Of a stretch of DNA of 12,771 bases, positions 1 to 6,743 are shown in pieces. The stretch's first letter is position 1, and every line of letters starts with the position of its first letter. The translations under genes were made by a program, and so were the position numbers. Source of the stretch: Bacteroidota bacterium (GTDB lineage: Bacteria; Bacteroidota; Bacteroidia; Cytophagales; Cyclobacteriaceae). The notes below the pieces were generated by a model that had not been told where the DNA came from, made no database searches, and saw nothing but the letters and a program-made list of their open reading frames with translations. The DNA is taken from positions 1 through 12,771 of the forward strand of contig JAPUIM010000206.1 in NCBI GenBank assembly GCA_027297025.1, given 5' to 3'.

Positions 1-174
1 GAATGTAATAATCATATACCCATATGTGAAAAATGTGGATGGGAATTAGAGGGAGCCTGTTCTGAAGGATGCAAGAACCACCAAAACTGCAGGTCCTATG
101 ATGGAACTGGCTACTATGCAAAAGACTTAAACGGCTATAACCCCTACCGGGGACTTCATAGAATAAACAAATAA
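1..174 (+). CDS. trhO: C-terminal fragment of a Cys-rich protein, probable tRNA uridine(34) hydroxylase (TrhO/rhodanese family)
   Basis: The 5' end lies outside the window; 57 codons are visible, ending in TAA at 172-174. The fragment carries Cys at residues 2, 9, 12, 20, 24 and 30. The pattern C-x6-C-x2-C-x7-C-S-x2-C matches, from memory, the zinc-ribbon-like tail of rhodanese-domain TrhO proteins of Bacteroidota. The fragment ends with a Tyr/Gly-rich segment (DGTGYYAKDLNGYNPYRGL). TrhO uses prephenate-independent, O2-dependent chemistry to hydroxylate U34 of certain tRNAs. The rhodanese domain with the catalytic Cys would lie upstream and cannot be seen, so the name rests only on the tail. 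Another zinc-binding protein remains possible. A hairpin terminator 135 bases downstream fits this gene's transcript. Confidence 0.5.
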   Translation, partial: ECNNHIPICEKCGWELEGACSEGCKNHQNCRSYDGTGYYAKDLNGYNPYRGLHRINK

Positions 175-243
175 AACCAACCTTTAAAATCCCATTTAAA
201 GGGATGATTCATAAGCCCTATACCAGAATAAGAGTTGGTTTTA
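172..243. repeat. Nested inverted repeats in the intergenic gap
   Basis: A perfect 10-base inverted repeat (TAAAACCAAC at 172-181, GTTGGTTTTA at 234-243) starts exactly at the stop codon of the upstream gene. Nested in it is an 8-bp hairpin (CCTTTAAA 181-188 / TTTAAAGG 195-202, loop 189-194). An alternative 5-bp pairing, ATCCC 189-193 with GGGAT 201-205, would exclude that hairpin. A further small hairpin (AAAGTG 253-258 / CACTTT 264-269) follows. No T-run follows any of these, so they are not intrinsic terminators. They could be structured 3' UTR, a small RNA or protein-binding sites; no known RNA family is recognised. Confidence 0.45.
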
Positions 244-308
244 ATAATGATGAAAGTGGCAATCACTTTAACCTAAAACCAGGTATTATCGCAAATAACT
301 TCGTGTTT

Positions 309-339
309 AACTATTCCCATATAGGAATAGTTATTTTTT
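309..339 (+). terminator. Intrinsic terminator, plus strand
   Basis: A perfect 9-bp stem (AACTATTCC 309-317 / GGAATAGTT 324-332) with a 6-base loop is followed by ATTTTTT at 333-339. It is the natural terminator for plus-strand transcription arriving from the gene ending at 174. The right arm overlaps the stop codon (331-333) of the minus-strand gene. In the minus direction the stem is not followed by a U-tract, so termination of that gene here would be weak. Confidence 0.65.
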
Positions 340-639
340 CTTGCCCTTCTTTTTGCCTTTCTTTTTGGTTTTGAACACAGTTTTGAAGGTTTTCTTTAGT
401 TCAGCCCCCGCTCTTCCTAACCCGGCTTGTATTTCTTTAATAGCCTCTTTGTTGGTTTGGCGAAATTTGAGAATTTCCTCTTCAGCCTTTTCTCTTAATT
501 TTTTTATTTCTTCGGAAGTCCCATCCAGGTCATCTCTAATATCTTTACTGGAATGCTTCCCTTTCTCAATGAGTTCATCTATTTTTTGACCGAATTCTTT
601 GAGCAATTTTTCAGCTGCGCCTTCTGCTTGTTTAGCCAT
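331..639 (-). CDS. Small charged helical protein with lysine-rich C-terminal tail (phasin-like or nucleoid-protein-like, function unknown)
   Basis: The protein has 102 residues, an ATG start at 639 and a TAA stop at 331. Residues 1-85 are almost entirely predicted amphipathic helix, rich in Glu, Lys, Ala and Leu with no Cys or Trp, and read like a coiled coil. Residues 86-102 form a highly basic tail of KKKG repeats. No catalytic motif or signal peptide is seen. The layout (acidic/basic helix plus Lys-rich tail) resembles phasin-like, heparin-binding-hemagglutinin-like or histone-H1-like bacterial proteins, but no family is certain. The tail could bind nucleic acid or polyphosphate; that is inference. 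It lies 43 bases downstream of the adenine deaminase gene on the same strand, with its own promoter candidates in that gap (TATATTTT, plus 648-655; TAAATTTG, plus 663-670). The opposite-strand reading frame at 341-589 is a hydrophobic shadow. Confidence 0.75.
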   Translation of the reverse strand: MAKQAEGAAEKLLKEFGQKIDELIEKGKHSSKDIRDDLDGTSEEIKKLREKAEEEILKFRQTNKEAIKEIQAGLGRAGAELKKTFKTVFKTKKKGKKKGKKK

Positions 640-647
640 GGTGGTAT

Positions 648-675
648 AAAATATAGTTTAATCAAATTTAAACAA
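648..675 (-). promoter_or_regulatory. Candidate Bacteroidota-type promoter for the lysine-tail protein gene
   Basis: On the minus strand TATATTTT (plus 648-655) matches the Bacteroidota -7 box TAnnTTTG at 7 of 8 positions. A TTG (plus 673-675) lies 17 bases upstream as a possible -33 element, slightly closer than usual. An alternative perfect -7 match, TAAATTTG, lies at plus 663-670. AT-rich DNA gives such matches by chance, so the call is tentative. Confidence 0.25.
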
Positions 676-682
676 TGAGATG

Positions 683-2323
683 CTAAGTTTCTACCTTTTC
701 AAACAAATCAGTAAACCTGAACTTGTCAGCATCAAATAAACCTCTGTCGCTAAGTTTTAAAGAGGGGATAACCAACAATGCCATAAATGAGAGAGTCATA
801 TAAGGAGACCGAAGTTTACTTCCCAATTGTTTGGCCAGATTATCTACTGCAGTATATTCCTTGGCAACTTGATAACCATCCAGATTTGACATCAAACCAG
901 CTACTGGTAGAGCAACCATTTTCTCTTGCCCTAATCCCACTGCAGAAACACCTCCTTTTGCTTGTATTATCAGATTTACCGCCTTACAGATAGAATCTTC
1001 ATCTACTCCGACTGCGATAATGTTGTGAGAATCATGCGCGACTGAAGATGCAATTGCTCCCTTCTGCAATCCGAAATTCTTAACAAACGCCACCGCAGGT
1101 GGGGAATCAACATACCGGTTAACCACTACTATCTTTAATATATCATGCTCCACACTAGCCTTGGCCCATCCGTTATCAGCGGCAATGAAATGCTTAAGTG
1201 ATTGGGTGATTAATTGCCCATCAAGGGCTTCAATCACTTTTATGTAAGGTCCCTCTGAGGCTATTTTGAAATCATCTGCAGTTTTAAGACCTACATTAAA
1301 ATTATTGATGATGTCATTTTCCACCGGTGGGATTTTGGATATGCCGTTCTCAGCTACTAATTCTCCATTGATTATTGTTTTTAACACTTGAAAGTTTTTT
1401 AAGTCATTCACAACTATGAAGTCCGCAGGATCACCAATTCTCAATCGACCCACCTCCAGATCATAGTGGTCAATTGGATTGAGGCAGGCTACTTTCAAAA
1501 CCTTAAACAGGTCATGTCCTTTGTGTAAAGCCCGTTTAACCAGTAAATTGATATGTCCTTCCACCAAGTCGTCAGGATGTTTATCGTCGGAGCAGAACAT
1601 GATGTCATCGGCATATTCCGGCAGCAATTCAATCAAAGCCTCAAAATTTTTTGCGGCGCTACCTTCCCGGATAATAATTTTCATCTCATATTTCAATTTG
1701 TCCAAGGCCTCTGCGGCAGTGAAACATTCATGATCGGTAGAAATCCCGGCAGCAATGTAGTTTTGAGCTTGTTCACCTCGAAGCCCTGGGGCATGCCCAT
1801 CGATCACTTTATTATATTTTTTGGCAATATTCAATTTAGAAAAGACCTCTTGATCACCGCTGAGAACACCCGGCCAATTCATCATTTCTGACAAATACTT
1901 CACAGAGTGGTCTTGAAATAATTGCTCTATTTCCCCGGCGGTGATTTTGGCTCCAGCGGTTTCAAAAGACGTGGCAGGCACGCAGGAAGGAGCTCCGAAA
2001 AAAAATTTAAAGTTCACCTTATCCCCACTTTCAATCATATATTTCACCCCGTCCATTCCCATAACATTCCCAATTTCATGAGGATCGGAAATAGTGGCAA
2101 CTGTCCCGTGGACCACTGCCATTCGGGCAAATTCTGAGGGCACCACCATAGAACTTTCTACGTGTACATGGGCATCGATAAATCCTGGTAAAATGTAAAA
2201 TTGATCCACCGAGCTAGCCTTGTCAATTGATTGTATGACCCCATTATTAACATAAATTATACCGGGGAAAATTTTCTCTTTGACCAGGTCTACAATATTT
2301 CCAGAAATACTGAATGAGCCCAT
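683..2323 (-). CDS. ade: Adenine deaminase
   Basis: The 546-residue protein matches the usual length of bacterial adenine deaminase (Ade/AdeC), an amidohydrolase that converts adenine to hypoxanthine and ammonia in purine salvage in the cytoplasm. Family motifs are all present in order: the metal-binding H-x-H of HVHVESS (His52, His54), the DPHEIG stretch (residues 80-85), the LSEMMN motif with Glu146, DGHAPGLRG with His177, STDHE with His198, and [10 protein letters not shown] with the catalytic Asp pair 246-247. The C-terminal adenine-deaminase-specific domain includes SVAHDSHN and GGVSAVG. The ATG start at 2323 places the N-terminal beta-sandwich strands normally before the first metal motif. 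The gene is divergent from the lipoprotein/cmk pair, with a promoter region shared at 2324-2400. A second gene follows after 43 bases. All recognised catalytic residues are intact. Confidence 0.96.
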   Translation of the reverse strand: MGSFSISGNIVDLVKEKIFPGIIYVNNGVIQSIDKASSVDQFYILPGFIDAHVHVESSMVVPSEFARMAVVHGTVATISDPHEIGNVMGMDGVKYMIESGDKVNFKFFFGAPSCVPATSFETAGAKITAGEIEQLFQDHSVKYLSEMMNWPGVLSGDQEVFSKLNIAKKYNKVIDGHAPGLRGEQAQNYIAAGISTDHECFTAAEALDKLKYEMKIIIREGSAAKNFEALIELLPEYADDIMFCSDDKHPDDLVEGHINLLVKRALHKGHDLFKVLKVACLNPIDHYDLEVGRLRIGDPADFIVVNDLKNFQVLKTIINGELVAENGISKIPPVENDIINNFNVGLKTADDFKIASEGPYIKVIEALDGQLITQSLKHFIAADNGWAKASVEHDILKIVVVNRYVDSPPAVAFVKNFGLQKGAIASSVAHDSHNIIAVGVDEDSICKAVNLIIQAKGGVSAVGLGQEKMVALPVAGLMSNLDGYQVAKEYTAVDNLAKQLGSKLRSPYMTLSFMALLVIPSLKLSDRGLFDADKFRFTDLFEKVET

Positions 2324-2365
2324 AGGATACTGTACCTTACTATTAGTTGCCTAAGTAATTGTTAT

Positions 2366-2373
2366 TATATTTG
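2366..2373 (+). promoter_or_regulatory. Candidate -7 box for the lipoprotein/cmk transcript
   Basis: TATATTTG is a perfect match to the Bacteroidota TAnnTTTG box. It would place the transcription start near 2380, about 20 bases before the TTG start at 2401. A TTG at 2347-2349 lies 16 bases upstream of the box, shorter than the typical -33 spacing. Only eight bases separate it from the opposing ade -7 candidate, so the two promoters would compete. Confidence 0.3.
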
Positions 2374-2381
2374 TATTGTAA

Positions 2382-2389
2382 CAAATTTA
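2382..2389 (-). promoter_or_regulatory. Candidate -7 box for adenine deaminase
   Basis: CAAATTTA on the plus strand reads TAAATTTG on the minus strand, a perfect match to TAnnTTTG. It would start transcription about 50 bases upstream of the ade ATG. No convincing -33 TTTG is seen at the right distance, so confidence is low. Confidence 0.25.
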
Positions 2390-2400
2390 ACTGTTATCCT

Positions 2401-2550
2401 TTGAAAAGACGGATATTATTTTGGATTACCTGCCTGCTAATTGCCGCAATAGGCTATTCCTCATGTAAGGCATCCCATACACAAAAAAGAAAAAGACATG
2501 GCAAATTACAGCCGGGGAAACCTATTCCCTGCCCTATGAAAGATTGTTGA
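2401..2550 (+). CDS. Very small putative lipoprotein with C-terminal PIPCPMKDC motif
   Basis: The frame is open from 2359, but the TTG at 2401 is preferred because it gives a canonical signal peptide: a basic MKRR n-region, a hydrophobic core (residues 5-17) and a lipobox-like YSSC with lipidation Cys22. No in-frame ATG precedes the signal. The mature part would be only 28 residues, strongly basic (KRKRHGK) and ending in PGKPIPCPMKDC with Cys44 and Cys49 (C-x4-C). It would sit in the inner or outer membrane. Function is unknown; the paired Cys could bind metal or form a disulfide. The stop is 17 bases before the cmk ATG, so the two are probably co-transcribed. The start codon is uncertain. 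A signal-like N-terminus joined to a patterned tail makes a real gene likely. Confidence 0.6.
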   Translation: MKRRILFWITCLLIAAIGYSSCKASHTQKRKRHGKLQPGKPIPCPMKDC

Positions 2551-2567
2551 AAATTGCGGTGAGTAGA

Positions 2568-3248
2568 ATGAAAAAAATCGTGGTTGCCATTGATGGGTAT
2601 TCGGCTTGCGGTAAAAGTACCACTGCCAAAGCGGCTGCCAGGAATTTGGGTTACAAATTTATTGATACCGGGGCCATGTACCGGGCGGTAACCTTGTATT
2701 TTTACCAAAATCATATTGAAATCACCAATCCCAAGCAGGTGCTGAAAGCCATGGATAGTATCCAATTGGGATTTGTTTTTAATACCAAATCAGGGAAAAA
2801 CCAAATCACCCTAAATGGTTTGATGGTAGAAAATGAGATTCGGCAAATGCACATTTCCGAGAGTGTCAGTGAGGTAAGTGCTGTAAGCGAGGTGAGAAAG
2901 GATGTAATTTCCCAACAGAGACAATTAGGTAAAAAAAGGGGAGTGGTGATGGAAGGGAGAGATATTGGGACGGTTGTATTCCCTGATGCGGAGTTAAAAA
3001 TTTTCATGACTGCCAATTTAGAAGTCAGGGCTACACGCAGACAAAAGGAATTATTGGAAATAGGGCAAATGGTGGAATTGGATAAAGTGATCCAAAATAT
3101 TCAGAAGAGAGATCATCTGGATACCACAAGAAAGGAAAGTCCATTGGTGAAGGCAGAGGATGCCTATGAATTAGATACCACCCACATGACGTTGGAGGAA
3201 CAGATTGAAGAAGTAATTAGACTGTCATTATGTAAGATAAGGGGATAA
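2568..3248 (+). CDS. cmk: Cytidylate kinase
   Basis: The enzyme phosphorylates CMP and dCMP with ATP for pyrimidine nucleotide supply. The ATG at 2568 is chosen over a TTG 24 bases upstream because it gives the family-typical start MKKIVVAIDG. The length is then 226 residues, normal for bacterial Cmk. The P-loop GYSACGKST (residues 10-18) is the Bacteroidota variant of the usual GPAGSGKST. DTGAMYRAV follows, then the CMP-binding GRDIGTVVFPDAELKIFMTA region, and a lid-like RR/RDHLDTTRKESPL segment with the Arg and Asp/Ser residues that contact nucleotide. It follows the small lipoprotein gene on the same strand. No clear terminator is seen between it and nqrA, 145 bases downstream, so some read-through into the nqr operon is possible. 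Confidence 0.96.
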   Translation: MKKIVVAIDGYSACGKSTTAKAAARNLGYKFIDTGAMYRAVTLYFYQNHIEITNPKQVLKAMDSIQLGFVFNTKSGKNQITLNGLMVENEIRQMHISESVSEVSAVSEVRKDVISQQRQLGKKRGVVMEGRDIGTVVFPDAELKIFMTANLEVRATRRQKELLEIGQMVELDKVIQNIQKRDHLDTTRKESPLVKAEDAYELDTTHMTLEEQIEEVIRLSLCKIRG

Positions 3249-3328
3249 GGCCATTGAATCAGTTTGAAAATTCATAAAATCCTATTGAGTTTTAAATTAG
3301 CAGGGATAAATCTACAATGAGGTTTTAA

Positions 3329-3361
3329 TTGTTTAAAAATTTATTATTTTTACCACGTTTG
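3329..3361 (+). promoter_or_regulatory. Candidate promoter of the nqr operon
   Basis: The 145-base gap 3249-3393 is AT-rich and precedes nqrA. CACGTTTG (3354-3361) matches TAnnTTTG at 7 of 8 positions, and TTG at 3329-3331 lies 22 bases upstream as a possible -33 element. A second partial box, TACGTTTT, lies just downstream near 3373. No Shine-Dalgarno is seen before the nqrA ATG, which is common in Bacteroidota. Confidence 0.3.
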
Positions 3362-3393
3362 CACGAGAAAGCTACGTTTTTGATTAGTTCAAC

Positions 3394-4758
3394 ATGTCCA
3401 AGTTTATAAAGCTGCGCAAAGGATTTAATATCAACCTAAGCGGAAAAGCTCAAAAGAAAATCTCCGATACTCAACAACCGGAAACTTTTGCTTTGAAGCC
3501 ACCAGATTTTTTGGGCATAGCAAGACCTAAGTTAACCATAGCCCAAGGGGATAATGTGAAAGCAGGCACCCCAATTCTTTTTGACAGAGCTAAAGAAGAA
3601 GTAAAATATGTGGCACCGGTGAGCGGTGAGATTGCCGAAATAGTAAGAGGAGAAAAAAGAAAATTACTGGAAATAAGAATTTTGGCTGACAAGGAAATCG
3701 TCTATGAACAATTCGAAAAATTCTCTCCCTCACAAATAGAAAACCTGGGTCGTAATGAAGCAGTCAAACAAATGACAAAGGGTGGAGTTTGGCCTAATTT
3801 GATCCAACGGCCTTATGGAATAGTAGCTGATCCTGAAGATCAACCTAAATCCATCTTCATATCTGGGTTTGATTCTCATCCTCTGGCTCCGGAATACGAT
3901 TTGCTATTCAAAAATGAGGATGAATTTTTTCAGACCGGAATAGATATTTTAAAAAAGTTCACCCGCGGTCATATACATTTAAATATCAATTCCACCGCTG
4001 AGGTTGCCCAGATTTTCGCCCATGCAAAAAATGTGGAGTTAAACAAATTTGCCGGTCCTCATCCAGCAGGGAATGTGGGTGTGCAAATACATCATTTGGA
4101 TCCCATAAACAAGGGAGATATCGTTTGGACTATCAATCCTTATGGAGTTATTCAAATCGGGAAACTATTTTTAAATGGCGTCTATGATGGTTCTAAGATC
4201 ATCGCCCTTACCGGATCGGAGGTGAAGGATACCCAGTATTATAAAACTTATCTGGGGGCCTCCATCAGTAAAATGATAAAGGATAATATAAAAAGTGATC
4301 ATGTGCGGTATATTTCGGGAAATGTATTGACTGGGGAAAAAATTGACAAAGATGGTTATGTATGTTTTTACCATGATCAGGTAACCGTAATACCTGAGGG
4401 CGATTATTCTGAATTATTTGGTTGGATCACACCTACAATGGAAAAGCTGAGCTTTCACAAGGCCATTGGTTTATTATCATTTCTGGCTCCCAATAAAGAA
4501 TATACATTAGACACCAATACCAGGGGCGAACCGCGACCCTTTGTGCTAACCGGAGTTTTGGAGAGAGTACTGCCTATGGATATTTATCCCACTTATTTGA
4601 TTAAATCCATTATGGCTGAGGATTATGATGAAATGGAAGCATTGGGAATTTATGAAGTGGTGGAAGAGGATTTGGCACTATGTGAGTTTGTGGATGTTTC
4701 CAAACACGATATTCAATCAATACTTAGATCGGGGTTGACACTTATGAGGAACAGCTAA
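3394..4758 (+). CDS. nqrA: Na+-translocating NADH:quinone reductase subunit A
   Basis: NqrA is the cytoplasmic-face subunit of the sodium-pumping NADH:quinone oxidoreductase and has been linked to quinone binding. The 454-residue length is close to the usual 445-450. The N-terminal part has the Rnf/Nqr barrel-sandwich features seen in this family: KLRKGFNINLSG at residues 6-17, then ITAQGD-type and APVSGEI segments near residues 50-80. The conserved HPAGNVG stretch and the C-terminal domain rich in acidic residues (EDYDEMEALGIYEVVEEDLALCE) also fit. There are no membrane segments, as expected. This is the first gene of the operon; the stop TAA is one base before the nqrB ATG, so translation is likely coupled. 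Confidence 0.95.
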   Translation: MSKFIKLRKGFNINLSGKAQKKISDTQQPETFALKPPDFLGIARPKLTIAQGDNVKAGTPILFDRAKEEVKYVAPVSGEIAEIVRGEKRKLLEIRILADKEIVYEQFEKFSPSQIENLGRNEAVKQMTKGGVWPNLIQRPYGIVADPEDQPKSIFISGFDSHPLAPEYDLLFKNEDEFFQTGIDILKKFTRGHIHLNINSTAEVAQIFAHAKNVELNKFAGPHPAGNVGVQIHHLDPINKGDIVWTINPYGVIQIGKLFLNGVYDGSKIIALTGSEVKDTQYYKTYLGASISKMIKDNIKSDHVRYISGNVLTGEKIDKDGYVCFYHDQVTVIPEGDYSELFGWITPTMEKLSFHKAIGLLSFLAPNKEYTLDTNTRGEPRPFVLTGVLERVLPMDIYPTYLIKSIMAEDYDEMEALGIYEVVEEDLALCEFVDVSKHDIQSILRSGLTLMRNS

Positions 4759-4759
4759 T

Positions 4760-5953
4760 ATGAAATTTATCAAACAAATATTTGATAAACAGAAACCATA
4801 CTTCGAAAAGGGAGGAAAACTTGAAAAGCTGTTTTACATATTTGAGGCGGGGGAAACCTTCTTTTTCGTTCCTCCTCTAACCACAAAATCTAAAGGGGTC
4901 CAAGTTAGGGACGCCATTGATCTAAAACGATTGATGATGACCGTAGTTATCGCCTTGCTGCCCTGTTTAGTATTTGGCATGTGGAATGTGGGGAATATGC
5001 ATTACCTGGCCACCGGTGAGGCAGCAGATTTTATTACAAAATTGTTATTGGGGGCCAAGGTGGTCCTGCCGATTGTAGTGGTGGCCTACGCTGCAGGTCT
5101 AGGTGTAGAATTTGTTTTTTCAATAATAAGAAGACATCCGGTGAATGAAGGGTTTTTGGTAACTGGTATGCTCATTCCCCTCATCTTACCTCCGACCGTG
5201 CCTTTGTGGCAAGTAGCGTTGGGTACTATCTTTGCCGTGTTCCTGGGTAAAGAGGTATTTGGGGGAACCGGAATGAATATATTGAATGTAGCTTTGACCT
5301 GCCGGGCCTTCCTATATTTTGCATATCCTGCTGAACTTTCCGGCGATGTGTGGACCTATTTTGGTGATACCGCTCCCATTGAAGGACATTCGGGTGCCAC
5401 TGCACTTGCCTTGGCAGCCGAAGGGATCGGAGAGGCAACCACCCCGGTGATAGAAAATTTGAGTAACACATGGTCGGCCGGGCTCTTCAGTTTTAATAGT
5501 TTATTCATGGGCACGGTTCCGGGGTCGATCGGGGAGACTTCTGTTTTAATGTGTATCATTGGGGCGGCTATCTTAATCCTGACCGGTGTAGGAAGTTGGA
5601 AGATCATGTTTAGTGTTGTAGCAGGTACTTTGTTTATGGGTGTTATATGTAATGTAGTTGGTTTGAATGAATATATGTTGTTACCCCCTCATTATCACCT
5701 GGTGATTGGTGGTTTTGCTTTTGGGGTGGTATTTATGGCCACCGATCCGGTCACTTCTTCTCAAACTGAAAAGGGCAAATGGATCTATGGTTTTTTAATT
5801 GGTGTAATTACGGTAATTATCAGGGTGTTCAATCCTGTCTATCCCGAAGGGATCATGATGGCCATTCTGTTGATGAATGTCTTTGCTCCATTAATAGATT
5901 TTTATGTAGTTCAAGCAAATAAAAATAGGAGGTTAAAACGTGCGACGATCTAA
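4760..5953 (+). CDS. nqrB: Na+-translocating NADH:quinone reductase subunit B
   Basis: NqrB is the large membrane subunit that carries riboflavin and a covalently bound FMN and forms much of the Na+ pathway. The 397 residues include an N-terminal cytoplasmic stretch of about 55 residues followed by about nine or ten hydrophobic segments. The FMN-attachment motif is seen as GHSGATALA, with Thr214 as the attachment residue by analogy with the S-G-A-T motif in Vibrio NqrB. Other family blocks are RRHPVNEGFLVTGMLIPL and GTGMNILNVALTCRAFLYF, plus the ATDPVTSSQTEKGKW loop. The gene starts one base after nqrA and its last 14 bases overlap nqrC. The coding region also contains the strong Shine-Dalgarno that serves nqrC. 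Confidence 0.96.
   Translation: MKFIKQIFDKQKPYFEKGGKLEKLFYIFEAGETFFFVPPLTTKSKGVQVRDAIDLKRLMMTVVIALLPCLVFGMWNVGNMHYLATGEAADFITKLLLGAKVVLPIVVVAYAAGLGVEFVFSIIRRHPVNEGFLVTGMLIPLILPPTVPLWQVALGTIFAVFLGKEVFGGTGMNILNVALTCRAFLYFAYPAELSGDVWTYFGDTAPIEGHSGATALALAAEGIGEATTPVIENLSNTWSAGLFSFNSLFMGTVPGSIGETSVLMCIIGAAILILTGVGSWKIMFSVVAGTLFMGVICNVVGLNEYMLLPPHYHLVIGGFAFGVVFMATDPVTSSQTEKGKWIYGFLIGVITVIIRVFNPVYPEGIMMAILLMNVFAPLIDFYVVQANKNRRLKRATI
5927..5942 (+). promoter_or_regulatory. Consensus Shine-Dalgarno for nqrC inside the nqrB 3' end
   Basis: AGGAGG at 5927-5932 lies seven bases before a GTG start at 5940. It is the only perfect Shine-Dalgarno noticed in the window, whose other genes have weak or no such signals. 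It decides the nqrC start in favour of the GTG. Confidence 0.75.
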
Positions 5954-6698
5954 TTTATACATCATAGCATTCTCAGCAATAATGACTATTGTATTGGGAG
6001 GATTATTATCTATAACGGCTGTGGGTTTGAAACCTATGCAGCAGAAAGCTATCCGATTGGATACCAGGAAACAGATATTAGGCGCTGTGATGCAGTTGAC
6101 AGGAAAAGAAGATGTGCTTACACTATATGATCTTAGGACCAAATCTTTGGTAGTTACAGCCACTGGGGAAGTGGTGAAAACTGATAAGGATGGGAATCCG
6201 CTGGTGGCAGAAGAGGTCAATGTGGGAAAAGAATATAAAAAGCCAGTAGAAGAAAGACTACTTCCGGTTTTTCAATTTATGAGCGAGTCTGATCCCAATC
6301 AGATAGAAGCCTATATTTTACCGGTTTATGGAAATGGTCTTTGGAATAAAATATGGGGATTTGTTGCTCTGGAGACTGATCTTAATACCATTAAAGGTTT
6401 TTCCATGGATCACAAAGCTGAGACACCCGGATTAGGTGCACGAATTACCTCTAAAGATATCCAAAATAGGTATGTGGGTAAGAAATTATTTGATGATCAG
6501 GGAAATTTAGTCTCGGTTGAAATGCTCAAAGGCGAGAGAGGTGATCCTAGTCTGTTCAATGAACATCAGGTGGATGGAATGTCCGGGGCTACACTTACCG
6601 CCAAGGGTGTCAATAAAATGTTGAAAAATTATATGGATTATTACCGGCCTTTTTTTAAAAGAATTTCTTCCGGTGAGGAACTGACATCGATCCAATAG
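5940..6698 (+). CDS. nqrC: Na+-translocating NADH:quinone reductase subunit C
   Basis: NqrC carries a covalent FMN on a periplasmic-facing domain and passes electrons along the Nqr chain. The protein has 252 residues, close to the 250-260 norm. One N-terminal membrane anchor (about residues 6-28) is followed by a soluble FMN-binding domain. The flavinylation motif is DGMSGATLTAKGV, with Thr218 as the FMN attachment residue. The family block ETPGLGARI lies upstream of it. The GTG start is supported by the AGGAGG ahead of it and overlaps the end of nqrB by 14 bases. Attachment of FMN needs the ApbE flavin transferase, which is not in the window. Confidence 0.96.
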   Translation: MRRSNLYIIAFSAIMTIVLGGLLSITAVGLKPMQQKAIRLDTRKQILGAVMQLTGKEDVLTLYDLRTKSLVVTATGEVVKTDKDGNPLVAEEVNVGKEYKKPVEERLLPVFQFMSESDPNQIEAYILPVYGNGLWNKIWGFVALETDLNTIKGFSMDHKAETPGLGARITSKDIQNRYVGKKLFDDQGNLVSVEMLKGERGDPSLFNEHQVDGMSGATLTAKGVNKMLKNYMDYYRPFFKRISSGEELTSIQ

Positions 6699-6743
6699 TG
6701 TAATTAATCAAAGTAGAATTGAATTGAAATAACAATACAGAAT

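Noticed and set aside
341..589. Plus-strand 82-codon hydrophobic frame opposite the lysine-tail gene
   Set aside because: It is the antisense of a coherent helical protein. Its hydrophobic character comes from the reverse complement of Lys/Glu codons, and it has no plausible start region.
1553..1891. Plus-strand 112-codon frame inside adenine deaminase
   Set aside because: It lies wholly antisense to a gene with all catalytic motifs, its composition is unlike a protein family, and no promoter or start signal is evident.
2359..2400. Longer N-terminus for the lipoprotein from the TTG at 2359
   Set aside because: It would put 14 residues including two Cys before the KRR-hydrophobic signal peptide and overlap the candidate -7 box; the TTG at 2401 gives a normal signal peptide.
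2544..2567. Upstream TTG start for cytidylate kinase
   Set aside because: The ATG at 2568 gives the family-typical N-terminus directly before the P-loop; the extension overlaps the preceding gene and has no family support.
2454..2765. Minus-strand 103-codon frame across the lipoprotein/cmk junction
   Set aside because: It is antisense to the signal-peptide gene and to the cmk P-loop, with no independent support.
5356..5607. Minus-strand frame within nqrB
   Set aside because: Shadow of the FMN-motif region of nqrB; Pro/Ser-rich translation with no motif.
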